A DNA stretch of 35,777 bases, taken from Purshia tridentata (Eukaryota; Streptophyta; Magnoliopsida; Rosales; Rosaceae). The position numbers were made by a program, and so were the translations under genes. The stretch covers positions 1 to 35,777 of the forward strand of contig QANT01002925.1 of NCBI GenBank assembly GCA_003254885.1. The letters are read 5' to 3'. The notes beneath the pieces are model-generated. The model did no database searches, was not told where the DNA came from, and saw only the letters and a program-made list of their open reading frames with translations. Positions 1 to 10,725 of this stretch are shown piece after piece (position 1 is the stretch's first letter; each line of letters begins with the position of its first letter).

Positions 1-85
1 ATTGTAATCAATAAAGTAAAATATTTTAATTTTGTTGACTTAATTGAGATTTTATTGATCTCATTTCTTCATAAGTAATTATATC

Positions 86-787
86 TAGGGTGGCACATGG
101 ATCGGTTATCCGATTCATAAACCATTATTCATATCTAATTCATAATTTGCGGTATAGCAATTTTCACATCCATATCCGATCCACAAATTCGGATATTCAC
201 AAGTTTAGATATCCATAAAATCAGATAGGATCGGATCGGATAACGGATAATATCCAAATAATAACATAAAAATTATTTAGCAATTACACAACATAAAAAT
301 CATCCCTCAAATTAATTCAATAGTTACATAACATAAAATTCAAAAATTAAGACAAGCCTCAAACATAACAAGTTCCTACTTTCTAGTAGTCCTAACTATA
401 TACTATATATATTTATAATTTTTATAATAGATTTTATCGTCAAACTAATTTGAAATACCATAAACTAAAATTATATAGTAACGTTGATAATTTATAAACT
501 ACATGGTATTATAAACTATAATAGGGGCTTTGATTTACTCTATAATAGGAATTAAACATATACAAATATATATAAACTATATAAAAATTTAATACATATA
601 ATTTACGGATCGGATTGGATATATCCGTAGTTTTCAATATTGATATCCATATTTGATCTACAAATTACGGATCAGATCGGATCGATATCCACAAATAAAA
701 AAGTGTGGATTGGATCAGTACAATATCCACAAATTGCAGATCGAATCAGATCGGTAAGTAGATTTTCGGTATATTTGTGCACCCCTA
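86..787. mobile_element. Non-autonomous hAT-type element (MITE-like), about 702 bp
   Basis: The left end reads tagggtggcac (86-96) and the right end is its near inverse, gtgcacccc+ta (777-787). The 8-bp word attatatc stands directly outside both ends (78-85 and 788-795). Imperfect inverted termini beginning TAGGG and an exact 8-bp target duplication are the hallmarks of the hAT superfamily. The interior has no coding capacity. Both subterminal regions are packed with GGATCGGAT/GATATCC-type words (about 105-245 and 605-760), which resemble transposase-binding subterminal repeats; the centre is plain AT-rich DNA. A 60-codon reading frame near 640 falls in the subterminal repeats and is not a gene. 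The intact target duplication suggests an insertion that is not very old. Confidence 0.8.
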
Positions 788-1027
788 ATTATATCCACCT
801 ATATTGTGGTTGCTTTATTTAAGTCATATTACAAAAAAAAGGCCTATTTTCATTTTGCCTCTTAAAAGTCAATCGAAATTTGGCAAATAAACAATATATT
901 TGTGGTTCGAAATTAAAAATAGATTATATTTTAGCACGTTTTACGTGAGCAAAAAAAAAAAATACACAAAACTGAGTATTTTATGGTATGGTCGGATGCG
1001 AGGCCAAAATACATCTTGGCGTGTGAT

Positions 1028-1290
1028 TTTTTTTAAAAATATATGAAGATTGCATGTATCATCCTTTCCTAGATATAATAAGTTAATAACTCAAATAAAA
1101 AAATTTAAAACAATTTAAAACCCAAAGGTGAAAGATACTGCTGCTCCAAAAACAGGTTGGGGTATTTTTTTTTAAAATATATGAAGATTGCATGTATTAT
1201 CCTTTCCTAGATATAATAACTCAAATAAAAAAATTTAAAACAATTTAAAACCCAAAGGCGAAAGATACTGCTGCTCCAAAAACAGGTTGG
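1028..1290. repeat. Tandem duplication, two units of about 130 bp
   Basis: Two nearly identical copies follow one another directly, about 1028-1160 and 1164-1290. Both start in a T-rich run followed by aaaatatatgaagattgcat and end in gctccaaaaacaggttgg. They differ by a few substitutions and by a short stretch (agttaata, near 1080) present only in the first copy. No coding potential is seen. Confidence 0.85.
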
Positions 1291-1451
1291 GAATCGAAAT
1301 TGAATTAAATTTTGAATAATATTTGGGTCACCCGTAGGACCAATAGAGATACAAAGATATTTAGTCTAATTATGTCTTAAATTAATAAGAATGCGAATAT
1401 CTTAAATTTTTAACTTTGGTTAATAACAAAAAAAAATTCTCTGTACTTTTT

Positions 1452-1955
1452 ACTCCTGAAAGTTACTTTTGATTGCTAAAAAGTCAATTTTACTCCTGAA
1501 GCAGTTCACAGTTCACAATTTTTCAGATTTTTTTTTTTCAACTTTGACTTGACTTTTGCTCTATCAAATCTCAGCCAAATTGAGCAAACTTAGACTCGTT
1601 TTGAAGCTATACATTTTCGCTTTATAAATATATAACGATCACTCAAATTGAAGCGTTAAAACTTTAGATTACTAGCCACAAAGTAGTCCACCCAAAACTG
1701 GAATTTTTTCTGGAACTCTAATTTTGGGTAATCTACTTTGAGGCTCGTTATTTGGAGGTCCAGAACTTCGGATTTGAGTGATCGTTATATGATGATAAAG
1801 AGAAGATGCATAGTTTTAAAACGAGTCTAAGTGTGCTCAATTTGGTTGAAATTTGATAGAGTAAAAATCAAGCCAAATTTGAGAAAAAAAATTGAAAAAT
1901 TGCAGAAATTGAGGGGTGAAATTGACCTTTCAACCCTCAAAATAACTTTCAGGAG
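1452..1955. mobile_element. Foldback element: near-complete 500-bp palindrome
   Basis: The left end actcctgaaagtta (from 1452) is mirrored by taactttcaggagt (to 1955). Inner landmarks also pair: ataacgatcactcaaat (1632-1648) with atttgagtgatcgttat (1772-1788), agactcgtttt with aaaacgagtct, and caaagtag with ctactttg near the centre. Each arm is roughly 240 bp with modest divergence, and the centre lies near 1705. There is no protein. Long-arm foldbacks of this kind are usually non-autonomous DNA transposons, but I found no convincing target duplication and cannot assign a superfamily. Confidence 0.7.
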
Positions 1956-2326
1956 TGTGCATGAGATAAACCAAACCTAAGAGATCTGGATGGAATAAGT
2001 TCAAACCTTAGGGGTATTTGAATTTCTCTCAGAAATTTTTGGTAGGTAAGTGTTTGGGTAGCACATTTCTTTTTAGAGAAATACTTGGGTCCTCAAATTG
2101 TCCTGAGGTTTTACATGGTCCAATAAAATATGGACAAGTGTAGTTTAAAATTTTTTTTAAATGAATAACCGAACACTCTTCTAGATATCTTACGCATCTA
2201 CAGTAGCCCCATCACCTTTCATCCATGCTGCTCGAGTCCAACATCGACGACCCCATCACCAGCACTGGAGAGCCAAACCCCGATGCCCTGCCGAAACCCC
2301 TCTTTCCTCTCATCTCTATCCTCTCT
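1956..2326. other. Spacer between foldback and LTR, no gene recognised
   Basis: This stretch changes from AT-rich DNA to a C-rich segment (about 2195-2325) with GACCCCATCACC-like words. I see no usable reading frame, RNA gene or TE terminus. The hAT transposase that ends abruptly at 5134 does not resume here, so the left flank of the LTR is not the other half of that gene. Confidence 0.4.
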
Positions 2327-5133
2327 TATAATGACCCGACCCGAAATTCTTATCTCTTTTATTTAAAACTAAGATAAAATTTTATTCGGAAGTGATGCAG
2401 CCAAAAAGGGCCAATTAGGAACAGACTTGCCCATATATATATCCTAACTAGAAATTGGGTAATCGAACGGGGACTTTAGGAGGAGGAAATTAATTTGAAT
2501 CCACGAGTTAAGAGTGAGATGGTTTCGTGTGTAAGGGGCATTTTAGTCTTTTGTACATGAATGAAGCTTCTAGAAATTTCCAGAAATTACTCCATACACC
2601 CCCTATCTATAAAAACCAGAATTTTCTCTAGAAAACTCCACAATTACTCAACCCACCCCCCTAATCTCTCCCTTTTCTCTCACTCTCCCGCTCCTTCCCT
2701 CTCTCGCATCTTTCCCCCTATCGTGAGAAAACCCAGTCACCAGCCGGCCCAGTTCCAGCCACTACTGGCCGACCCAGCCAGCCCACCATCCTCCTCAGCC
2801 GCTGGTGCTGCCCCGCAGCTCCTCCCTCTAGCCGGCAGCCGCGACAACAGCCCAGAAACGGGCAGAACAGAGCCGACTCTTCCTCCTTCAATTCCGGCCA
2901 GGATTTCTACCTAACTCCCATAAATTTTGAAGACTTCTCTTCCATAGGTAATGGGCTTCCTTTCCCTTTAAATTTCTGTTGAAAAACTTGAGTAAATTAT
3001 AGTTGAATTTTATGGGTTATGGAGGCCATTTCGGGTTAGGAAGAAATCCGAAAATTTGGATGGTTCTTGATGGGTTTTGTGATGATTCTCATCCTAGGAA
3101 CTTTTAAATGAGGTTTAGAACAAGAAATTTGCAAGAATTTGGAGAAATTGAGAATTGAAAGTTTGGGGTTTATGCCCAATTCGGGTTACCCCAATTTCTG
3201 AACTTGGAGATTGTTTTAAATTGAGTTTTGGTCAATTTCCAGCCCTTAGAAACTTTAATTGCGATCTAGATTAGTTAATTTGGGAGAAATTATGATTTTG
3301 AGTTAGAACTCGCTACTTTGGGCGACAAGAATAGTAATTCCGGATATCTAACTATCAATGTCGTATGGTAACGCCGTTTCAGAACTCAAATGAAGTTGAT
3401 TAATAGTATAGGTTATTTAGAAATGGTTCGGGTAGACGAAACACAAATTTAGTTGTCAAATGGACACTTTTTGGGTGCCGAAATGAATTTAAATAGGCTC
3501 GGCTGCGCCTAAGATTTCTGTGTATGGATTAAGGGATTAAGAAGTGGGGTGTTACCGAGTTGGAGCCGAGAAGGATTAAAATTGGGTCTATTGTTTAAGT
3601 TTAGGAAATTAAGATGTCACACGTACCTTAATTTCTGTTGTTGTACCAAGTCTAAAGTTTATATCTCGTTGTCTTTGTTTTCTCTAGGAGACGCACCCGA
3701 GACCGGAGGCGACCCATCTGGAGAGCGAGCGTAGACTCTTCAATAGTGAGTGGATACTTTCTCATATAACTATGTTAGGAATTTATAATTTATGTTCCTC
3801 TTTTTGGATTATTGTGCTAAGTCATAACCATAAGGGTTTGGGAAAATAAATTGAATTTTGATTGAATTTTATTTGGCTTGAGTAAAGTTAAGTGATTGAA
3901 ATCGAATAAATTCCCATATTGATCTTTGGCATGATACTATATATGTATATAGATATATATATATATGTATATATATTTATATCAAAGGTTTTACGGAATT
4001 TATTCAATAGAATACTCAAANACTCAAAAAGTTTAGCGGATTTGAAAATGAACGAGTATATTGAATTTTTGTGAGTTTATGTAAAGTAAAAAGTTTGTTT
4101 AAATGTTGGAGTTTCAAATCCTAAGGATTCATACACGCTTGAACCATTATTTTTAATTTCCGTTTAAGTACCCACCAGTTTTTACATTAAGTAGGTCTTT
4201 GGGACCCATCACGGCACACACAAAGGCTTTGGGTCGTGTGTCGGATGCCTCGCCTTTGGGGGCAGTCTGCGTGCACGTACGACATTCTGGCTTGTTGTAC
4301 AAGGGCCACCGAATCCACTTGTATGACGGCGTTGCGACGGTGCGGGTGGAAGGATAAGTCACTTGGGTGCTTAGATGGAAAACGCTCCTTTGAAAATTAT
4401 GTTCTTTATAATTATCTTCCCTCTATGTGAATCCTTAAAAGAATTTATTTCGAAAGGATTTTATTTTATTACCTTTTGAATTACTCACGCATTTTTGTTT
4501 TATCTATAAATGAAATTTTAGAAACCTAAATTGATTGTGATTCTTCTGTTTTGTTTTGCCGAAAGTAAACGTTGAAAAATAATATTTTCATATGGGGGAA
4601 AATAAATTAACTTGTGAGTCCAAACGCTAAAAATTATTATATTGTTGGTTCTAAATAAATCTTTGATTTAAATATCCACTCACTGAGCCTATCTCATTTG
4701 GAAGTTATTTTTGTGTTTTGATGTTTCCCCCAGGTAGAAGCGGCGGCCCGTAGAAAAGTTTACGCGTCGAGGTGGATCTTCGCTTCCGTCGTAGAGGGTA
4801 GAAATCTTTTGACTTTAATATGTATTAGTTATAATGTCTAAATTTTGTATCTACATATGTAACTAAATATAAAATATACGATAGGCCGGAGGCCTAAAAT
4901 GGTTGTGGTAGGGAAGCTGAACAGTTAGAAGTATATTTAACAGGTTTTGAAAAATTTGGAAAAGTGACATTTTCAGGGGAAGTGTTGCCGAATTTTCGGC
5001 AGAATATTTGCATACAAGGTTTTCTTCTAGGAAGGTTAGAAAATTTAGGGTAGTGGGCCCTATGTCTGAGGGACGTGGGACCCCACAGGGTGACCTCGAA
5101 ATGAAATGGAAGGTTTCGGGGTCGGTCCTATCA
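2327..5133 (+). mobile_element. Probable solo LTR (Ty3/gypsy-like), about 2.8 kb
   Basis: The left end tataatgacccgaccc resembles the TGTAATGACCC start of some plant gypsy LTRs, with TG changed to TA. The right end, ggggtcggtcctatca, is an approximate inverse and ends in CA. The interior holds a C-rich untranslated-like stretch (2640-2910), a gagaccggaggcgacccatc block (3697-3716), an AT dinucleotide tract (3941-3977), and a CACTCACTGAGCC...CCCCCAGGT block (about 4677-4735) of the type seen in gypsy LTRs. No gag, protease, reverse transcriptase or integrase was found, so a solo LTR is the simplest reading. The 117-codon proline-rich frame at 2561-2914 has no recognisable domain. The right boundary cuts the hAT transposase frame at 5134. 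I could not find matching 5-bp target duplications, so the left limit is uncertain. Base 4021 is an N. Confidence 0.5.
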
Positions 5134-6580
5134 GCACACGACGTCCAGTAGATATTGTATTTACTCATTATCTTCTTTCCTGCTTTGACAAATGCAGAAC
5201 CATTATCTGTCACAGTTTGAACAACATTTACCTCTCCAACTTCTGCGATCACATCCTTCAGTAGTCCGTATATGTATTTATGATCCTTTATGCGATCTGA
5301 AGAATCAACAGACTTCAGGAATACTGTCTTCCCTTTTGAATAAACCATGAAGTTTATAATAGACAATCTGGTTGGACCTGTCCAACCATCGCACATGATG
5401 GTGCATCCAAAAGTTGCCCAATCAGTCTTCAATCGGTTGACGTGCTCTTGCATCTCTTTAAATTCCTGATCCAAATATGGGCCCCGTATTTGGTGAGGTG
5501 ATGGAGGGTCCACTCCTAATCCTGCTTGCTGACATCCGATCACTAAATTTTTTAAATGATGAGATGCTGCCTTTGAAGGAGGAACATTTTCATAGATGAA
5601 GAACTTACTAATCAAGCGTCCCATCCCCTCTTTGATTGACCCTCCAGAAAAGAGATTTTTAACACTCTTTTGGCGTGCTTTCGATGCCTTGTACAAACTT
5701 GGTGCTACTGGAGGTGTTGGTGTTGAATAAGATTCCCTCATGCTCCCTCCTCTTCGCATCTGTGCACCAGAGCCAGAACCAGAACCAGAACCTTGTCCCC
5801 TATTTGAGACTTTATGTAAGTGTTCTCTCTCCCATTCTGCTGCTCTAGAAGCTCGAAGTGCAGTTCGAAAATGTCTTCGCTCCTCAGGCCCCATATCATC
5901 ATTATGATCTTCATCATCATCATCCTCTTCATCGTCACTCAAATTAGTATGTCTTTGTCCTCGAAGCTCTTCCATGACATCCTCCATTCGTTGTATATTT
6001 TTCTTTTTTTGGTATTGTTTATGTTGCAACAGTGAAGTGATGTATTCTTTCACTTCTGGTGGGACTTGCTTGCATGGTTGCACATTATTTTCAGGATCCA
6101 TACCACTAAGATGGTATTTTAGTCTGATTGTCCTCTATTTGAGACTTTATGTAAATGTTCTCTCTCCCATTCTGCTGCTCTAGAGGCTCGAAGTGCAGTT
6201 CTAAAATGTCTTCGCTCCTCAGGCCCCATATCATCATTATGATCTTCATCATCATCATCATCTTCATCGTCACTCAAATTAGCATGTCTTTGTCCTCGAA
6301 GCTCTTCCATGACATCCTCTATTCGTTGTATTTTTTTCTTTTTTTGGTATTGTTTGTGTTGCAACAATGAAGTGATGTATTGTTTCACTTCTGGTGGAAC
6401 CTGCTTGCATGGTTGCACATTATTTCCAGGATCAATACCACTAAGATGGTATTTTAGTCTGGTCACTCCAGCACCCTTCATAGTTAGGCCACAATATTTG
6501 CATATTGAACGTTGTTTACTGCCCGGTATTGGATTTGCATGCTCCCAAGCTGGATCGCGTGATCTTCCTTCGTTGGCCAT
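5134..6580 (-). pseudogene. hAT transposase pseudogene (BED finger + DUF659), frameshifted and 3'-truncated
   Basis: Translation from the ATG at 6580 (minus) begins with a BED-type zinc finger: DPAWEH, then C-K-Y-C, then RLKYHLSG (about residues 8-48). A linker rich in lysine and aspartate follows, with HNDDMGPEERRHFRTALRAS. A 335-bp tandem duplication then repeats that linker; 335 is not a multiple of three, so the frame shifts and stops near 6119. The second frame (6101 down to 5134) repeats the linker and continues into DUF659, with CDGWTGPTRLSIINFMVYS and VQTVTDNGSAFVKAGKK. It breaks inside the conserved IYWTxCA motif at the LTR junction. The C-terminal RNase-H part and hAT dimerisation region are absent. 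DUF659/BED proteins are domesticated in some plants, but here two lesions make function very unlikely. Confidence 0.85.
5796..6461. repeat. 335-bp tandem duplication inside the transposase gene
   Basis: Unit one spans about 5796-6126 and unit two about 6131-6461. The landmark tatttgagac occurs at 5801 and 6136, and agatggtattttagtctg recurs at the same 335-bp spacing at the far ends. The copies differ at scattered sites only (for example cctcttc against atcttc in the Asp-rich codons), so the event is fairly recent compared with the decay of the element. It duplicates the acidic linker codons and shifts the frame. Confidence 0.9.
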
Positions 6581-6599
6581 TGAATCCTAAATTCCTATT

Positions 6600-7500
6600 A
6601 ACAAAAAGACATGCACAATATAAGTCACTAACAAAATAACAAATTAGTATTACCAAACCTAAATTCTAATCCCATGTTTGGATGTTACAAATATAGGTAT
6701 TACCAATTTCATATTGCCAATTTCATTTCATTTTACCAATGTACCATTTACAGTATATTACTCAATTTCTTAATATTAGTTACCAAATTTATCAAACCAC
6801 CAAATTACCAAAGTAACCAAACTTGAATTGAAACTAGTAACTACTAATTCCATTTGCCAATTGCATAAGGTAAATGAAAATATGAAATTAATATATGGAA
6901 TCGATAATATTAATAAGTTATTATGAATTCCATTTCCATATACTAATTAGTAGTTAACTAGAATATAGAATTGATATTAAGTTATTAATAACTAGTTAAC
7001 TAGTAGTAAGTTACTAACTATCAAATGGCAATACCAAATTACCAATTCTATAACTTATAATTTATATAGACTATAAATTTATAATCTATAGATTCATGAA
7101 TCATGATTCATAATTCAAAATTAACTTCATAATAAATTATTATCTATATATATTAGACTAGTAAACTTACTAATTTAGTAGTTTTAGACTTCTAGTTAGA
7201 AACTCAAGCTATTAATTTCTATGATTGTTTCAAAATTAATATTAAACTATAATTTATATCAAATGATTCAAATCAAATTCAAACCCAAAATCAAGCATAA
7301 TTTCATCATGCATTCATACTAAACAATTTAAATAACCCAAGTAAACAACTCAATTTTTACTTAATCAAATATGTCAAAATTAAACCCAAAATTGCTGTAA
7401 AACTAAAACCCTAAAATTCAATATCATAAATTCTTCAAATTAGGAATCTAAACATTAGGAAAGTGAAAACCCATAGTGAGAGGAAGCAAAACCACAAAAA
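6600..7500. other. AT-rich leader or intron of the hAT element
   Basis: This stretch has no gene. It is dominated by short overlapping words such as ttaccaat, actagtaa, ttataatt and aattcat that recur in both orientations (6660-7200). It lies between the transposase start codon (6580) and the GC-rich leader, so I read it as a non-coding 5' part of the element. Confidence 0.4.
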
Positions 7501-7588
7501 ATTATGTTGATCGGATGCTCGAGGTGGCTAGGATCGGCAAATAAGTGGCTGCTTGATGGGTTAGTATTTCAAATTGGTGTTTGCTTGG

Positions 7589-7629
7589 CTTGGAGTTTGA
7601 AGGAGGCTGCTTGGAGTTGAAGGAGGCTG
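7589..7629. repeat. 21/20-bp tandem duplication
   Basis: Two adjacent copies of cttggagttTgaaggaggctg (7589-7609 and 7610-7629) differ by one T. They lie in the GC-rich leader of the hAT element. Overlapping reading frames on both strands here have no domain and look like chance frames. Confidence 0.8.
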
Positions 7630-7926
7630 ACCGGTGGGTGGCTGCTGCAGGTTCCAGCTTGGGTCGCCGAAGAGAGCTGATCAGCTTCGCAAGGCGGCGA
7701 CAGCGGCTTCAGCTTGCGGGTCAGCAAGGAGCCAAGCCAAGGAGAGGCAGAGGCAGACCGCTGTGGCGTGGCTGTGGGTCGGGGGTGGCTGCGGGTCACG
7801 CCAGAGATGCTGCGCTAGCGACGAAAGCGAGGTTTGGGTGAAGGGATCGAGCGAAGGAAGGTAGCCTGGGTTGATTTGGGTGAGAGACCCATGAGTGAGA
7901 GAGAAGGAAAAATGGCAGATTCAGCG

Positions 7927-8052
7927 AAATTTCGCTGGTTTTTTTCGAAATTTTCGCGAAAATTTCGAGAAATTGATATGGTCTCGAAATTTCGGGCCGA
8001 AATTATCTCGAAGTTTCGGCGAAATTTTAATTTATACACGAAAAAATTTCGA
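7927..8052. repeat. Cluster of CGAAATTTCG palindromes
   Basis: Words gcgaaatttcgc, cgaaattttcgcgaaaatttcg, tcgaaatttcggg, cgaaatta, tcggcgaaatttt and aaaatttcga crowd into about 125 bp just inside the presumed hAT 5' terminus at 8082. Dense inverted words near an end are typical of subterminal transposase-binding regions in hAT elements; the binding role is inferred. Confidence 0.6.
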
Positions 8053-8099
8053 TACCCCCTCAAAACGAAATTTAATACCTTGGTTTTGGTTGTTTTTTA

Positions 8100-8700
8100 T
8101 TTTTTGGGTGAAATAAAATGTTGATTATCATGTTTTGTGACTTAATAGGCTAATATATGAAAGTGCTAATGACATAGCTGATCATTGTTGATCATATATC
8201 TGATTTGCATATGATATATATGGCCTTGTTGATCATTGTTGTCTCTAATAACTAATATATGAAAGTTCTAAATGCAGATTGAATGCTACAACTTACAAGT
8301 GACGTTTTTGAGGTCAATGACCAAGATGACTCTACTGCTGAGGTTTCGACTTTCAATGAGAGTGGATGTGATGCTGAAAAATACCCTACAGAAGATACAG
8401 AAGATCTAGAAAATGTTCTAATACAATTTTGATTAGTTTTTTTATTTTAGATTTGGATTGTTATTGCTTATATTATTTTGAATTGATTTGGAGCTTTTAA
8501 TTTCTTAAACTATTTGGATTTAAGGTTGCTTAAACTATCTTGGATTCTTGAAAATAAAAACCATTTTGAATTTATTTGGGGCTGTAAAGCAGCCTATAAG
8601 GGTGTAAAGAATTTCTAAATGTTTTTCAATTTTTTTGCTTAATGAAATTGTTTTAAAATAATTATATTAAAATTAATTTAAAAATGTATTAGAATTTTTT
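8100..8700 (+). other. Possible 3' terminal exon remnant of another transposon
   Basis: An acceptor-like sequence (tctaaatgcag, ending 8278) precedes an open stretch that, from the ATG at 8283 to the stop at 8430-8432, encodes about 49 residues rich in Asp, Glu, Ser and Thr and ending ENVLIQF. A direct repeat, taatatatgaaag, flanks the upstream intron-like DNA (8151 and 8252). The acidic tail plus its location just before a TE-like terminus suggests the last exon of a transposon gene, but no domain can be named and it may be fortuitous. The 8440-8700 interval is AT-rich untranslated-like sequence. Confidence 0.3.
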
Positions 8701-8872
8701 GCGGGTTAACAGGTCGTGTTGAATATATCTGTTAATTTTCGGGTCGTATACAAGTTGGAGTTTTAACAACTCGCATGCTATCGTTTCAGATTGTGTTAAC
8801 CGGTTAACACTAACGGGTCGTATCATGTTTGACCCGAACCCGTTGCACCCGACCCGTTTTCCAGGTCTACCT
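8700..8872. mobile_element. Terminal region of an hAT-like element, other end not found
   Basis: GC-rich words gcgggttaac, gggtcgtgt, aaccggttaac, acgggtcgta, gacccgaacccgtt and acccgacccgttttcc accumulate up to ccaggtctac near 8872, after which ordinary DNA resumes. On the minus strand this reads tagacctggaaaacgggtcggg-like, resembling termini of plant hAT elements with repeated ACGGGTC words. No matching opposite end or target duplication was located. Confidence 0.45.
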
Positions 8873-9954
8873 CCTATGTTCCGTGAAGCAGAACACACAT
8901 CTGACATTGTAGACCAGGCAGGCTTGATTAAGACAAATCAAGGTCTTATATGCGTAAACTTTTTTAATTAGTTGACAGTACGTGTCATTGGATCTCGAAC
9001 AACATATACTAATTATTATTATTATTTTTGGTAAAGAGGGTCCACTCAGAATTGTAGACAATGACAATAATTAATCGTCGGTAGTCCACCTATATTCATT
9101 GAAAAAAGTTTGGGCCACCGTCTAGGCTCTATTGTTAGGCCACATACGTCCACTACTGTCCATGTTTTTGTATAGGTTCCCATTTGTTTGGCCATACATA
9201 GCATGTGGGAAAAAAAAAAAACGAAAATACAAATGACTTTCTACATCCCAAAGTAATTAACCCAAACTTTTAAACCTTACATTACACCTCATAAATTATG
9301 TTAAATCCTAACTAATAAACTTCAATAATTCCTAATAAACCTTTTAAATATTAAGAAAAAAGAGGATAGTACCTTCAGTGTGTAATTTTCTGCTTACTAT
9401 CTTATTTTTATTCTGTTGTGGTGAATTTTTTAATTTTGATCTATGAAGAACAGAGATTATTTTTGGGGTGACAATTACTGCACATGTGTTGTATTGTACT
9501 TTGTAAAAGTGTTGGAGCATGTTTTGCATGAATACAACTTTTATACGATGAGGGTATATATTTATATTATTTATATATTTTATTGCATAACTTAACATGT
9601 GACCAGAGAAATATAATGAACGTATTATACAAGTTTTTTTTCTTCTTACAGACATCGCTTTGAATTTTGAAAGTACGATTTCAGAAACTTATGGGGGATA
9701 GCTGTGTTTTCACTTTCTCTGCATATCATGTGCATGAAAAATGAAAAAACATCATGCATTCGCGAATCGTAAGGTATCTTTCAGTTCCCGGAGCTCTCTC
9801 TCTCTCTCTCTTTCACTGACATGAAGCATCATTCAGAGCACTTTTCTTGTGATTTAGGGTAGTGGTCCCTTCTCATCACCAAAACATCAAATCCCCAGTT
9901 AACAAATTAATTAACCATTTTATATATAACAATATATAAATAAAAATAAAACAA

Positions 9955-9979
9955 AACAACAACAACAACAACAACAACA
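9955..9979. repeat. (AAC)n microsatellite
   Basis: Eight uninterrupted AAC units followed by cagcag. It is likely to be length-polymorphic. Confidence 0.9.
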
Positions 9980-10702
9980 GCAGTGGTTAATAATTTTTAT
10001 ATATTTTATCGGGAACTCTATCTGCAACCAATCAATCCATTTTGATCCTGGGTTGAAAATCATTCCTCAGGTGTTGTCAATTAAGTTGGAACTTGGAAGT
10101 GGTTTTCCGATTATTAAATGTTCGTAATATCATAATATAGTCCTCATAAATTCATAATTATACTGCAGATCGATTCTATATATACATAACAATTTTAAAA
10201 TACCCTATATTTTCATTTTATTCTCTTTTATCTTACAATAATATGAAGTTTAGTTTTAAGCCTCTCTTTGTGGTTTTAAAATAAATAGATATTTTACATA
10301 AGTTTATGAGTGAAATTTACAATTTTTTTTTTGGGTAGCTTTTTACTAATTTATTTTGTTTAAAAATTTGTCGGTCTGAAAGTGATCAAATTGAATGTTG
10401 GACTACAACGTACTATGGTCTGAAGTGATAAAAAAAAAGAAAAGAATACGACTATGGTCAGAATTAATTGCATCATGTTGACTAGCTAGCTCTTGACAAG
10501 TGGCAATATAATATAATATTGTGATGGAGCACATTTTAATTATTTTAATTTGGTTTTAATATATTCTCTCCCCTCGATCACGTAGAAGAAAACTGGCATT
10601 TGCGTTTGGCCTTGGAACTCTTCGAATTAATATGTGTTGAAGGAGTACAATTCAGCTCCGGTTGGTGTGGTGGTGGTGGGTGCATGCATGTAATATGCAA
10701 CA

Positions 10703-10725
10703 ATATATATATATATATATATATA
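10703..10725. repeat. (TA)n microsatellite
   Basis: About eleven TA units follow a TGCATGCATG word. No gene lies nearby. Confidence 0.9.

Larger units (their letters stand above)
5134..8082 (-). mobile_element. Truncated autonomous-type hAT element
   Basis: The element reads leftward. Its 5' terminus appears to be at 8082, where the minus strand begins caaggtattaaatttcg, followed inward by a cluster of CGAAATTTCG-like palindromes (7927-8052). Next come a GC-rich leader (about 7500-7900), an AT-rich stretch that could be an intron or leader (6600-7500), and the transposase gene (6580 down to 5134). The 3' half, including the C-terminal dimerisation region and the second terminus, is missing because the LTR begins at about 5133. 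The element therefore cannot move by itself. Confidence 0.6.

Noticed and set aside
2561..2914. 117-codon proline/serine-rich frame
   Set aside because: It lies in the C-rich untranslated-like part of the probable LTR, has no domain, and its composition follows base bias.
5738..6590. Several plus-strand frames across the transposase region
   Set aside because: They are reverse-strand shadows of the duplicated Asp/Glu and Lys codons of the hAT gene.
7569..8124. Overlapping frames on both strands in the GC-rich stretch
   Set aside because: They fall in the hAT leader and the CGAAATTTCG palindromes; the translations are repeat artefacts.
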